NCBI GenBank assembly: GCA_943354745.1
Contig: CALRDB010000015.1
Coordinates: forward strand, 1 to 19,622
DNA from: Candidatus Nomurabacteria bacterium
GTDB lineage: Bacteria > Patescibacteriota > Minisyncoccia > Phycocordibacterales > UBA10002
DNA length: 19,622 nucleotides
Direction of reading: 5' to 3'
A program made the translations under genes and the position numbers. Each line of letters begins with the position of its first letter. The stretch's first letter is position 1. The notes under the pieces were generated by a model. The model was not told the DNA's origin and made no database searches. It saw only the letters and a list, made by a program, of their open reading frames with translations. Shown piece after piece: positions 12,985 to 19,622 of the stretch.

Positions 12985-15597
12985 TTACTCCGTGACGCTA
13001 AACGTCACGGAAGTTTGCCCTTTGTTTTGGAAGACATCGTAGGCCACCACCGTGAGCTCATTTTCAGAGCTGAGCACTGCTTCCATATCCGAGGGAGAAA
13101 AAGTAAGTTGCCATGGTGCCTTAGTACTTGAGCCTATAAAAAGATTATTAACAAAGAAGTGAACCTGGGAGATGGGGAAACGGGAGGAGATGTCAGCTTG
13201 CAAGACCGTTTTTTCTCCTTTCGCTAAGAGGGAGCCAGAGATAGGGTTGGTGATGGAAACCCGCGGGGTAAACTCAGGGCGATGGATGTCATCGGTGGCA
13301 ACGGGGAGGGTGCTTACGGTCTCATCAGTAAGACCTTCTTCAGTTGCCCATTTGCGCACCGCGTATTCCCAACGCTCATACTGCGGATCGGTTTGAGGCG
13401 GGGTCACGCGGGGTGCTACTGGGTTATTTTTATCAATCCACTGAAGTATAGAATGAACCTCTCTCACCGCTCGCTCCTCTCTGAATTCTAGTGGGGTGAA
13501 ATCAGTAGCGCGTTTTCCTGAAAGTGTATCTACGAAGTAGGTTTGGTTCCCTTGCCAGATACCACGAAGAACAGGAGGAAGAGAGTCGGTGTTTGCCTCC
13601 GCCGGTTTCTGGAACGATTCTTGTGGAATACGTTTTAATGCCTCATTCATGAATTCATTCCACATCGGAGCAACAATGTAAGCGGCCACTTTGTGCATTT
13701 GCCGGTTATCGTTGTTTCCCGCCCAAGCGCCTACGGCAAGGTTAGGTGCGTATCCAACGATCCAAGCATCCCGAAAGTCATTAGTGGTGCCGGTTTTTGC
13801 GGCAACGTCACGCCCTGGGAAGTACAAAGGGGAGGTAGCACTGAAAGCGGGAGTTCGAGCTTTATTGTCGGAAAGCATGTCGCTTATCTTCCTGGAGGTT
13901 TCCGCAGAAAGAACCTGTTCTGGTATGTCCTTCCATTCCTCTATTACTACGCCATCCTTTGTCTCAATACGAAGAATCCCTTTAGGTTCTCGCCGGATGC
14001 CTTCCATTGCGAATACGCTGTAGGCTGAAGTTAGTTCGAGGAGTTTTACTTCACCACCACCGAGAACCAAGGTCAGTCCATACCGATTTGTATCAGCAAG
14101 TGTGGTGAGTCCCATGTCTTTTGCCAAACGAAGGGATTCTTTAAGGCCAGCAAGGTACAAGACTTTAATTGCTGGTACGTTTACCGATTGCGCCAACGCG
14201 TCACGGAGCGATATCGGGCCGCGATATTTTCCGTCGTAGTTTTCAGGTTTATAACACTTCTTCGCATTTTCAGGAACGATAGGGGTGCCGTCGGGATTAC
14301 ATTCGGTAGAGAATTCAGTAGGAAGATCGAATACGACTGTCTCAGGAGTATATCCTTTCTCAAGAGCCGCAGCATAAACGAAAGGTTTGAACGCTGAGCC
14401 CGGTTGTCGGTAGGCGATGGTCGCGTTAAAGTTCCCATCGATTTTTTTGTCGAAATAGTCGCGAGAACCAACCATAACCAAAATCTGTCCGGTTTTCGGA
14501 TCAACGGCACTGAGTGCCGCATTTTCAGCATCGAATTTTTCCTTGTTGAGGAACGCGTATTTTTTCACCACGCTTTCCGCTATGGCTTGGAGATCGTAAT
14601 CAAGTGTTGTGATCACCTTGAATCCTTGTTCTTCAAGAGCCTCACGTCCGTATTTCTCCTCGAGGTACTGCCTGATGTAAATAACAAAATGAGGAGCAAG
14701 GATACCTGTTTCACTGGAAGGTTTAAAGGTTCCAGTGCACGTTGTCTTTTGAGGGGTGGTCGTGGGTGTTTTTGCTGAAGATTTCTTTACCGCAACTACT
14801 TTCGACTCGTTTGTCGGTACGCACAGTACTTCCTTTTTCGCCGCTTCGTATTCCGCGGTCGTTATAAAACCAACTTCCTGCATGCGTTTAAGGACAAGGT
14901 TCTTCCTTTCTTCTAATTTATCGCGGTGGTTCCCGTAGGGGGAATAGTATGTTGGCGCGTTAGGAAGAGCAGCCAGGTAGGCCGCTTCGGCAAACGAAAG
15001 TTCGCGAGAACTTTTACCAAGGAAGGCTCTCGATGCTTCTTCGATGCCGTATAACGTTCCTCCATAGGGGATTTCGTTGAGGTAAAGTGAAAGAATCGTT
15101 TCTTTGTCCAGTGCTTTCTCAAGACGGAGCGCGAGCACCCATTCTTTCAGCTTTCGAGAAATCTTTTTCTCGTTAGTGAGAAGCGAATTTTTAATAACCT
15201 GCTGGGTGATCGTCGAACCCCCTTGGCCACCAAGTAAGTTTCCTTTAAACAGGTTGGTAAGGATGGCGCGGAGAATCGCCTTGGGGCGGATACCATTGTG
15301 TTGCCAGAACTCATCGTCTTCTATGGCGATTGTGGCATTTTTAACATTTCGCGATATTTCGCCATAAGGCACAATGGTACGCTGAGCTCCTTTGTGGAGG
15401 TCGTAGAGCACAATGGTGCCGGTACGGTCGTAGATTTTCGTCGATTCACTTACTTTTCGGTTTTCTAACTGAGAAAGGTCAGGGAGCTTCCATGAGGATA
15501 CCCATAAGGCCACAATTCCAGCAAACAAAAACCCAAACGAGAGGACGAGGAGTACGCTACTCTGTATAAGGTGACGGTGTTTTTTCAGTCGGGACAT
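12985..15597 (-). CDS. Class A penicillin-binding protein (glycosyltransferase/transpeptidase)
   Basis: The 870-residue bifunctional enzyme polymerises and cross-links peptidoglycan at the outer face of the membrane. A cytoplasmic basic start leads to one TM helix (about 14-34). The GT51 domain has the catalytic Glu93 in IEDDEFWQHNGI, then GQGGSTITQQVIKN (124-137) and KEWVLALRLEK. The transpeptidase has SAFK (Ser401, Lys404), SVN (471-473) and KTGT (601-604). A Lys/Thr-rich stretch with cysteines (about 258-290) is inserted between the two domains. The last 90 residues form a bacterial Ig-like domain (VSITNPISGSLLAKGEK to the end). It resembles PBP1A/PBP2A more than PBP1C; I give no symbol. 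It is divergent from tyrS. Confidence 0.93.
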   Translation of the reverse strand: MSRLKKHRHLIQSSVLLVLSFGFLFAGIVALWVSSWKLPDLSQLENRKVSESTKIYDRTGTIVLYDLHKGAQRTIVPYGEISRNVKNATIAIEDDEFWQHNGIRPKAILRAILTNLFKGNLLGGQGGSTITQQVIKNSLLTNEKKISRKLKEWVLALRLEKALDKETILSLYLNEIPYGGTLYGIEEASRAFLGKSSRELSFAEAAYLAALPNAPTYYSPYGNHRDKLEERKNLVLKRMQEVGFITTAEYEAAKKEVLCVPTNESKVVAVKKSSAKTPTTTPQKTTCTGTFKPSSETGILAPHFVIYIRQYLEEKYGREALEEQGFKVITTLDYDLQAIAESVVKKYAFLNKEKFDAENAALSAVDPKTGQILVMVGSRDYFDKKIDGNFNATIAYRQPGSAFKPFVYAAALEKGYTPETVVFDLPTEFSTECNPDGTPIVPENAKKCYKPENYDGKYRGPISLRDALAQSVNVPAIKVLYLAGLKESLRLAKDMGLTTLADTNRYGLTLVLGGGEVKLLELTSAYSVFAMEGIRREPKGILRIETKDGVVIEEWKDIPEQVLSAETSRKISDMLSDNKARTPAFSATSPLYFPGRDVAAKTGTTNDFRDAWIVGYAPNLAVGAWAGNNDNRQMHKVAAYIVAPMWNEFMNEALKRIPQESFQKPAEANTDSLPPVLRGIWQGNQTYFVDTLSGKRATDFTPLEFREERAVREVHSILQWIDKNNPVAPRVTPPQTDPQYERWEYAVRKWATEEGLTDETVSTLPVATDDIHRPEFTPRVSITNPISGSLLAKGEKTVLQADISSRFPISQVHFFVNNLFIGSSTKAPWQLTFSPSDMEAVLSSENELTVVAYDVFQNKGQTSVTFSVTE

Positions 15598-15628
15598 AGG
15601 AGGAATGGTAGCAGATGCAGTAAAATTA

Positions 15629-15660
15629 TTCTAATTAATCTAATTGCCCTAATTGTTCTA
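15629..15660. repeat. CTAATT-word repeat
   Basis: CTAATT occurs three times in direct orientation with short degenerate spacers, flanked by TTCTAA at both sides. It lies in the divergent gap between the penicillin-binding protein gene and tyrS. No second copy was seen in the window. Confidence 0.5.
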
Positions 15661-15743
15661 AAAGACCTCTGTCTCTACTTGCGGGGTGATAGCGTGGGAT
15701 TTCCTTAGGTTAATTCAAACTTTAGCGCTTTCTCTAGTTGTGC

Positions 15744-15749
15744 TAAAGT
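15744..15749 (+). promoter_or_regulatory. Candidate -10 of tyrS, leaderless spacing
   Basis: TAAAGT (four of six to consensus) ends six bases before the tyrS ATG at 15756. A weak -35 candidate, TTTAGC at 15721-15726, lies 17 bases upstream. The spacing implies an mRNA starting at or next to the ATG, as at 4081-4096. Confidence 0.35.
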
Positions 15750-15755
15750 AATGCT

Positions 15756-16961
15756 ATGTCATTTTTCACCAAAACTCCGAAGGTTTCCACCGACGAAGCC
15801 AAAATACAGGAGCTTCTGACGAGAGGAGTGGAGGACGTATTTGTAAAAGAGTCCCTCCTCCTAAAGCTACGGTCGGGGAAACAGCTTCGCGTGAAGCTCG
15901 GCATTGACCCCACAGGCACAACTATCCATATCGGGCGGGCGACCATTCTCTGGAAGCTCAGGGCATTTCAAGAGCTCGGACACAAGATAGTGCTCATTGT
16001 CGGTGACTTTACCGCGCAAATCGGCGATGCCTCTGACAAATTGGAGAAGAGACCAATGCTCTCGACGGAAGCGGTTAAGGAAAATCTGAAGAATTACAAA
16101 GAAATTATCGGGAAGGTGATTGATGTTGAGCAAGCCGAGGTCGTGTACAACAGCTCGTGGCTTTCAAAGCTCGGGTTTGCCGAAATCGCGGAGCTTGCGG
16201 ATATATTCACTATCCAACAAATGACAGAACGGCGGAATTTCAAAGACAGGATGGACAAAGAAGAGCCGATTTCTTTCCGCGAGTTTCTCTATCCGCTTAT
16301 GCAAGGGTACGACTCGGTTGCCGTGAAGGCAGACATAGAGATCGGCGGGTTTGACCAACTTTTTAATTTAAAAGCGGGGCGAGTTATCCAGAAACATTAC
16401 CGACAGCCGGAACAAGATATCTTTACTGGACAAATGCTGGAGGGAACAGACGGTCGGAAAATGTCCACCTCATGGGGGAATGTCATCAACATCACAGACG
16501 AGCCGAGCGACATGTTTGGCAAAGTGATGTCGGTCAGGGATGAGCTTATCGGAAAGTATTTTCTCTTAGCGACAAAAGTTCCCGTTCCCGAAATACAGGA
16601 AATTGAAGAGGGGATGAAGGGTGGGGGAAACCCTCGAGACAGCAAAATCCGTCTGGCGAAGGAAATAGTCGCGTTGTATCATGGCAAAGAGGTAGCGGAA
16701 AAAGCGGCGGAAAAATTTGACAGTACTTTTTCCAAAGGAAAGCCGCAAGAATTTATTCAGGTCGTGCTCGCGGGCAGGGAAGTGGCGGAAGTTTTGCTTG
16801 AGAAAAAGGTGATTGAATCCAAGTCAGACCTCCGTCGGCTTATTTGCGAAAGGGCGGTTACTAATCTTGATACGGATGAAAAAGCAGGAGAAGGGTTTCT
16901 CAAGTCCGCTCCTTCCGGCAAGTATCGAATAGGCAAGCACCGGTTTATCGAAATACGCTGA
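15756..16961 (+). CDS. tyrS: Tyrosyl-tRNA synthetase
   Basis: The 401-residue class I synthetase has the HIGH motif as HIGR (58-61) in GIDPTGTTIHIGRATIL and the KMSKS loop as KMSTS (235-239) in GTDGRKMSTSWGN. This matches the TyrZ-type enzymes rather than the E. coli type, whose loop is KFGKT. The core contains the DFTAQIGDASDK and YPLMQGYDSVAVKADIEIGGFDQ blocks typical of this subgroup. The C-terminus (about 340-401) is an S4-like RNA-binding domain (VIESKSDLRRLICERAVTN). It charges tRNA-Tyr in the cytoplasm. The only candidate promoter puts the transcript start at the ATG. It ends in TGA, read as stop, and is followed by a strong terminator. Confidence 0.95.
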   Translation: MSFFTKTPKVSTDEAKIQELLTRGVEDVFVKESLLLKLRSGKQLRVKLGIDPTGTTIHIGRATILWKLRAFQELGHKIVLIVGDFTAQIGDASDKLEKRPMLSTEAVKENLKNYKEIIGKVIDVEQAEVVYNSSWLSKLGFAEIAELADIFTIQQMTERRNFKDRMDKEEPISFREFLYPLMQGYDSVAVKADIEIGGFDQLFNLKAGRVIQKHYRQPEQDIFTGQMLEGTDGRKMSTSWGNVINITDEPSDMFGKVMSVRDELIGKYFLLATKVPVPEIQEIEEGMKGGGNPRDSKIRLAKEIVALYHGKEVAEKAAEKFDSTFSKGKPQEFIQVVLAGREVAEVLLEKKVIESKSDLRRLICERAVTNLDTDEKAGEGFLKSAPSGKYRIGKHRFIEIR

Positions 16962-16974
16962 ACCGGCACAGGGT

Positions 16975-17090
16975 GCCGCCAACACGGAACAGGAATGGAA
17001 TAGAAAAAGCTCGGCCTTTAGGCCGAGCGTTTTCTATAGAGTTCAGTGTCGCTTCCGTGTTGGTTTCGTTTCTGTTTCGTGTTTCTTGCC
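16975..17090. repeat. ACACGGAAC-word inverted repeat, copy 2, around a terminator
   Basis: GCCAACACGGAACAGGAATG (16978-16997) is mirrored by CTTCCGTGTTGGTTTCGTTT (17052-17071), enclosing the terminator at 17001-17037. The words match the family between dnaN and the penicillin-binding protein gene. Confidence 0.65.
17001..17037. terminator. Bidirectional intrinsic terminator after tyrS
   Basis: GCTCGGCC (17009-17016) pairs perfectly with GGCCGAGC (17021-17028) around TTTA. TAGAAAA on the left and TTTTCTA on the right extend the stem and give a T-tract in both directions. It serves tyrS (plus) and the small acidic ORF (minus). Confidence 0.9.
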
Positions 17091-17118
17091 CCGTGATAAG
17101 TCTTCGAGTTTTACGGGG

Positions 17119-17229
17119 TTATAGAGGGTCAACGTCATCAAACGTATCCTCGAGCATATCCGGGTCAAGCTCTTTTTCCTCGCTTTCGTCGGCCCCATCA
17201 GCCCCCGGAGTCACTGTGTCTTCGTCCAT
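17119..17229 (-). CDS. Small acidic protein, 36 residues, unknown function
   Basis: A minus-strand ATG at 17229 opens a 36-residue frame: MDEDTVTPGADGADESEE, then KELDPDMLEDTFDDVDPL. About half of the residues are Asp or Glu, and no domain is recognisable. It ends at TAA just before the repeat and terminator, as a real gene would. I have the impression that tiny acidic proteins ending in a similar LED-FDDVDxL tail occur in other Parcubacteria, but cannot check this here. It may be a regulator or a partner of a basic protein; no function is assigned. The AT-rich stretch before the ATG could hold a promoter. Confidence 0.55.
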   Translation of the reverse strand: MDEDTVTPGADGADESEEKELDPDMLEDTFDDVDPL

Positions 17230-17330
17230 ATCTTTTATTTAAAATACTAATGTATAACCCTTGCGTCTCCGAATGTATCAATACCAGTAGATTTTGGCAA
17301 GAGGCACACACCTGTGGATATCCGAAAAGC

Positions 17331-17421
17331 ACAGTAACAGGGACTTGTAACGGGGACTGGAACCAAACCAAGAAGCACCAAGTCTTTCGTTCTAGTCACT
17401 TGTTACTGTTACTTGTTCCAG
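17331..17421. repeat. GGGACTGGAACAAGTAAC-word inverted repeat, copy 2 (ruvC end)
   Basis: ACAGTAACAGGGACTTGTAA and CGGGGACTGGAACC (17331-17364) are mirrored by CACTTGTTACTGTTACTTG and TTCCAGT (17397-17422). The right arm overlaps the end of ruvC and encodes its last codons and stop. The same family follows virB4 at 3229-3321. Confidence 0.75.
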
Positions 17422-17896
17422 TAAGTCTTGCGGAGGCAAGACAGGTCAGCCCTACCGCAATCGCGTCATATTCATCGTCGAGGCGCTTTAAAGAAGGGAG
17501 TACGATAAGTTTCTTCACCATCTCGGTTACCTGATGTTTCTCGCTCCTTCCGTAGCCAGTGACTGCGATTTTTATCTGAAGGGGGGTGTATTCGTACACG
17601 GTTAGTCCTACCCGAGCCGCTTCTACGAGTACTGCACCCCGCGCTTCCGCGACCGGCATAACGGTCTTCTGGTTTACGCCGAGAAACAGCGTTTCAATGG
17701 CAAATGTCTCCGGTTCAAACTCATCAATTATTTTCCGCACCTCGGTCGCGATTTTAAGAAGGCGCTCCGCGTGTGGAAGTTCCTTTGGAGTCCGCACACA
17801 CGAAGAATACAGCAGCACCTCTTTCTGCTTCGGGAGTTTCTCCAGCACGGCAATGCCGAGTCGTTCATATCCGGGGTCAATGGCAAGAATACGCAT
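17396..17896 (-). CDS. ruvC: Crossover junction endodeoxyribonuclease RuvC
   Basis: From ATG at 17896 the product has 166 residues, the usual RuvC length. The acidic catalytic set is visible: Asp7 in MRILAIDPG, Glu68 in FAIETLFLG, and Asp141 with Asp144 in LDDEYDAIAVGL. It resolves Holliday junctions with RuvAB during recombination. An upstream ATG at 17935 would add 13 residues and overlap the preceding gene, so the inner start fits better; it lies 10 bases after that gene's stop, so the two are probably cotranscribed. The last eight residues, TGTSNSNK, and the TGA come from the dispersed repeat. ruvA and ruvB are not adjacent downstream. Confidence 0.95.
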   Translation of the reverse strand: MRILAIDPGYERLGIAVLEKLPKQKEVLLYSSCVRTPKELPHAERLLKIATEVRKIIDEFEPETFAIETLFLGVNQKTVMPVAEARGAVLVEAARVGLTVYEYTPLQIKIAVTGYGRSEKHQVTEMVKKLIVLPSLKRLDDEYDAIAVGLTCLASARLTGTSNSNK

Positions 17897-17906
17897 ATAT
17901 AAGATG

Positions 17907-19358
17907 TTATGCCCAAACCGGTATATACTGGGCATGCTTCCGTGACTTGTTTGACGGGTCGCGCTGTTTTATTGCCTTTGCCTCTAAAGCTTCCGCGATT
18001 ATTTTTGAAGCTAGCGGATAATTTGCTTTGGAGATTTTGAATCGAGTTCGTACACTCGCATTCGTCATTACTTCATTTGAGACATACTTAAGACAGGCAT
18101 GTAAGTAGCAGGCTCGTATCCGGTCAGCCTTATTCATTTTCGTCAGCACTCTCGGGGCGTACAGCGTGGCAATAAGATGATCATCTTCAACCACAAAATT
18201 TGGTGCGGGTAGCTGGTACATCTCACATTGAGAAACGATTTTGTCGATTCCTGTGCCCAATTCCTCGCAGACCCCGAATCTCCTCATCATTGAGGCGAGT
18301 TGTTCATTTCTTGAGCGAGGGGGGTAGTCCAAAAAACGCTCGGTCTTAACGAGCGGTTTACCCGGATTTCTTATCTCAATTCGGTCTTCAAATATTTCAA
18401 TAACAGGGCCTGAGCCAACAGTTTCAAAGTCCTGGTGGATAAGGGCATTGGCAATTAGCTCACGAAGCGACAAGCTGGGGTAAAGCTTCGTTTCTCGACG
18501 TAAAGACTCCTTTATAAGTTCGTTTGTTGGAAGTAACGCACTTATGTAGTTGATTAGACTAACGAAGCCGGATGCGTATCCTTTTTGGCCAGTTATTTCT
18601 TTAGTCCTTTCCAAGCGATCCTTACCTCTGTACTGAATGACTCTCACCGCTCTTCTTTGTAGTTCCTCAAAGTCACTTATTTGTTTTGCAAGGAGAATTG
18701 CGCCTAGGTTTGTTATATAAAACCCCTCAATCGCTCTCTTGATAAGTTTATCCGCCAAAAGTGTTTCTATGATTGCATCTGTTGATGAAGGGAGAGGTTT
18801 CTTTAACAAATCAAAATATATAGAAAAGTCGAGCTTTGCCACTATTTCCTCTCTTCGCATAGCGCTACTGGCGAGCTTTGTCTCGAAAGTTAGTCCGGTT
18901 GAACTCGAAATCATCCGTGCCACTTCCTGTTTTGTTAATTTACGGGTCTGTCCAGCGGAACGAGTATAGGCCTCGTAGATGGAGTTTCCTCTTAAGTGGA
19001 CCGGTTTGGTATCGGATTCTTTTATAAAAACAAACAGAAGGTTAGCCGTGTCTACTTCAAGTATCGAGGTGTCCATTATTATAGGCGGTTCAAGACCATC
19101 CCTCACGATGTTCCCAATTTTTTTAACAATTTCTGTGCAGGACTTTGAGTTTATGCCTTTCTTCTCTCCTTCGTCGTCAACGCCAAAAACGAGGAACCCC
19201 CCTTCTGAATAATTAGCTAATGCGGAAAGGTGTCTTGCCATGCGGTCTCCTTTTTCAGAGAAATCAACCTTCCAATCTATTTCGTTAAGTTCTTGAGGAA
19301 GAGGTTCCAGACTCTTTTTGAGAAGTTCTAAGGCACGATTCTCCCAATGTTTTTTCAT
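17907..19358 (-). CDS. AlbA_2 (Schlafen-like) domain ATP-binding protein
   Basis: The 483-residue protein has the build of the COG2865 group. The N-terminal AlbA_2 domain has DFSEKGDRMARHLSALANYS and GGFLVFGVDDEGEKKGI (about 32-70) and ends near LTKQEVARMI. A middle helical part follows. A GHKL-type HATPase_c_4 domain has SLRELIANALIHQDF (about 297-311), IEIFEDRIEIRNPGKPL and EELGTGIDKI. The end is probably a winged-helix region. Members are often called predicted transcriptional regulators; related AlbA_2 proteins also occur in defence contexts, but no role is shown here. Its place between yebC and ruvC is unusual and suggests insertion. The ATG at 19358 fits the domain start; no clear Shine-Dalgarno precedes it. 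Confidence 0.88.
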   Translation of the reverse strand: MKKHWENRALELLKKSLEPLPQELNEIDWKVDFSEKGDRMARHLSALANYSEGGFLVFGVDDEGEKKGINSKSCTEIVKKIGNIVRDGLEPPIIMDTSILEVDTANLLFVFIKESDTKPVHLRGNSIYEAYTRSAGQTRKLTKQEVARMISSSTGLTFETKLASSAMRREEIVAKLDFSIYFDLLKKPLPSSTDAIIETLLADKLIKRAIEGFYITNLGAILLAKQISDFEELQRRAVRVIQYRGKDRLERTKEITGQKGYASGFVSLINYISALLPTNELIKESLRRETKLYPSLSLRELIANALIHQDFETVGSGPVIEIFEDRIEIRNPGKPLVKTERFLDYPPRSRNEQLASMMRRFGVCEELGTGIDKIVSQCEMYQLPAPNFVVEDDHLIATLYAPRVLTKMNKADRIRACYLHACLKYVSNEVMTNASVRTRFKISKANYPLASKIIAEALEAKAIKQRDPSNKSRKHAQYIPVWA

Positions 19359-19454
19359 ATTCTTTCAGAACTTAGTCATTACATAAGGAAAGCTTTGTTT
19401 CTAGCCATATTTCTAATATTTCAGCTACTAAGGTCTTTTAAGATTACAAAGAGA

Positions 19455-19622
19455 CTATTCGGCGTTTGTCACCACTTCCTGCACATCCTCATTAGCTTCC
19501 AGCGTCTCCACCAGTTTATCCAGCTTTTCCAGGTCTGCGTCTTCAAGTGGTACTGTCGTCGTCGCAACCCAGCTTTCATGGGCGGTATCCCCCTTACCAA
19601 AGGGGGTGCCTCCGTCTCCGGA
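19455..19622 (-). CDS. yebC: YebC/TACO1-family protein, C-terminal end (partial)
   Basis: The minus-strand frame from the window edge to TAG at 19455-19457 encodes 55 residues. The ending, LEKLDKLVETLEANEDVQEV followed by VTNAE, is the conserved YebC C-terminus, and ESWVATTTVPLEDADLEKL matches the strand before it. YebC proteins act as translation or transcription factors. Before this, the residues GGTPFGKGDTA coincide with a DNA palindrome at 19584-19610 and do not look like the family. Adjacency to ruvC is typical, but here another gene lies between. The N-terminal part is outside the window. Confidence 0.88.
   Translation of the reverse strand, partial: SGDGGTPFGKGDTAHESWVATTTVPLEDADLEKLDKLVETLEANEDVQEVVTNAE
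19584..19610. repeat. Palindrome inside the yebC reading frame
   Basis: CCCCCTT (19589-19595) pairs with AAGGGGG (19600-19606) around ACCA, with partial pairing continuing outward (GGTAT and TGCC). The unit resembles the C-tract/G-tract intergenic palindromes common in many bacteria, yet here it is translated in frame on the minus strand. Confidence 0.6.

Noticed and set aside
17313..17321. TGTGGATAT upstream of the ruvC end as a DnaA box
   Set aside because: A single isolated near-match 5.7 kb from the origin spacer, without other boxes nearby; chance is likely.
17897..17935. Longer RuvC start at 17935
   Set aside because: It overlaps the end of the AlbA_2 gene, and the family starts at MRILAIDPG; the inner ATG gives the normal length.
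1..19622. tRNA, rRNA, tmRNA or riboswitch genes
   Set aside because: No clover-leaf set with a TTCRANYC arm, no rRNA-like stretch and no known riboswitch core was seen by eye; a covariance-model search was not possible here.

Overview
The gene set and order suggest a Candidate Phyla Radiation bacterium (Patescibacteria, most likely Parcubacteria). The pointers are a type IV secretion/pilus cluster of the sort common in that group (TraC-like protein, VirB4, a pilin-like two-TM protein, several anchored or exported proteins of unknown function), short housekeeping proteins, few clear Shine-Dalgarno sites and probable leaderless starts. UGA ends tyrS and ruvC in the expected places, so nothing points to the UGA=Gly code of Gracilibacteria/Absconditabacteria. 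The placement is inference from gene content; no rRNA is present to confirm it.

Layout. (1) 1-7508, plus strand: tail of a possibly PrgI-like gene, an inserted GxxExxY-family PD-(D/E)XK nuclease cassette, a TraC-like protein, the VirB4 ATPase, a three-TM protein, an exported Ig-like protein, a T4SS-pilin-domain protein with a long C-terminal extension, and a membrane-anchored beta-propeller-like protein. (2) 7512-7933: a GIY-YIG nuclease gene enclosed by 28-bp perfect inverted repeats, in a convergent gap. (3) 7925-12844: the classical origin neighbourhood, with rpmH-rnpA-yidC-jag(khpB) on the minus strand and dnaA-dnaN on the plus strand. Candidate DnaA boxes lie in both dnaA-flanking spacers, the better set in the dnaA-dnaN gap. 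(4) 12985-17229: a class A penicillin-binding protein (minus), tyrS (plus), a strong bidirectional terminator and a tiny acidic ORF (minus). (5) 17396-19622, minus strand: yebC (C-terminal end only) and ruvC, separated by an AlbA_2/Schlafen-type ATP-binding protein gene that breaks the usual yebC-ruvC adjacency.

The most striking structure is not a gene. Nearly every wider gap carries self-complementary repeats made of short degenerate words, and most families recur in the window: CGAAT words (125-171, 589-634, 1294-1399), GGGACTGGAACAAGTAAC words (3229-3321, 17331-17421), ACTGAATAAC words (8441-8520, 9849-9935), ACACGGAAC words (12845-12945, 16975-17090), a dRS3-like ATTCC/GGAAT palindrome (3959-4014, 7577-7604, 7892-7919), AGCTTATAGCT words (7512-7534, 7923-7933) and CTAATT words (15629-15660). 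Two small nuclease genes of unrelated folds each sit inside a pair of such repeats in inverted orientation. Several gene ends (ruvC C-terminus, jag stop codon, N-terminus of the GxxExxY protein) are built from repeat sequence, and yebC appears to carry a palindrome in frame. This looks like two nuclease-bearing mini-elements within a larger system of palindromic repeats at gene boundaries, and it is the main candidate for something undescribed.
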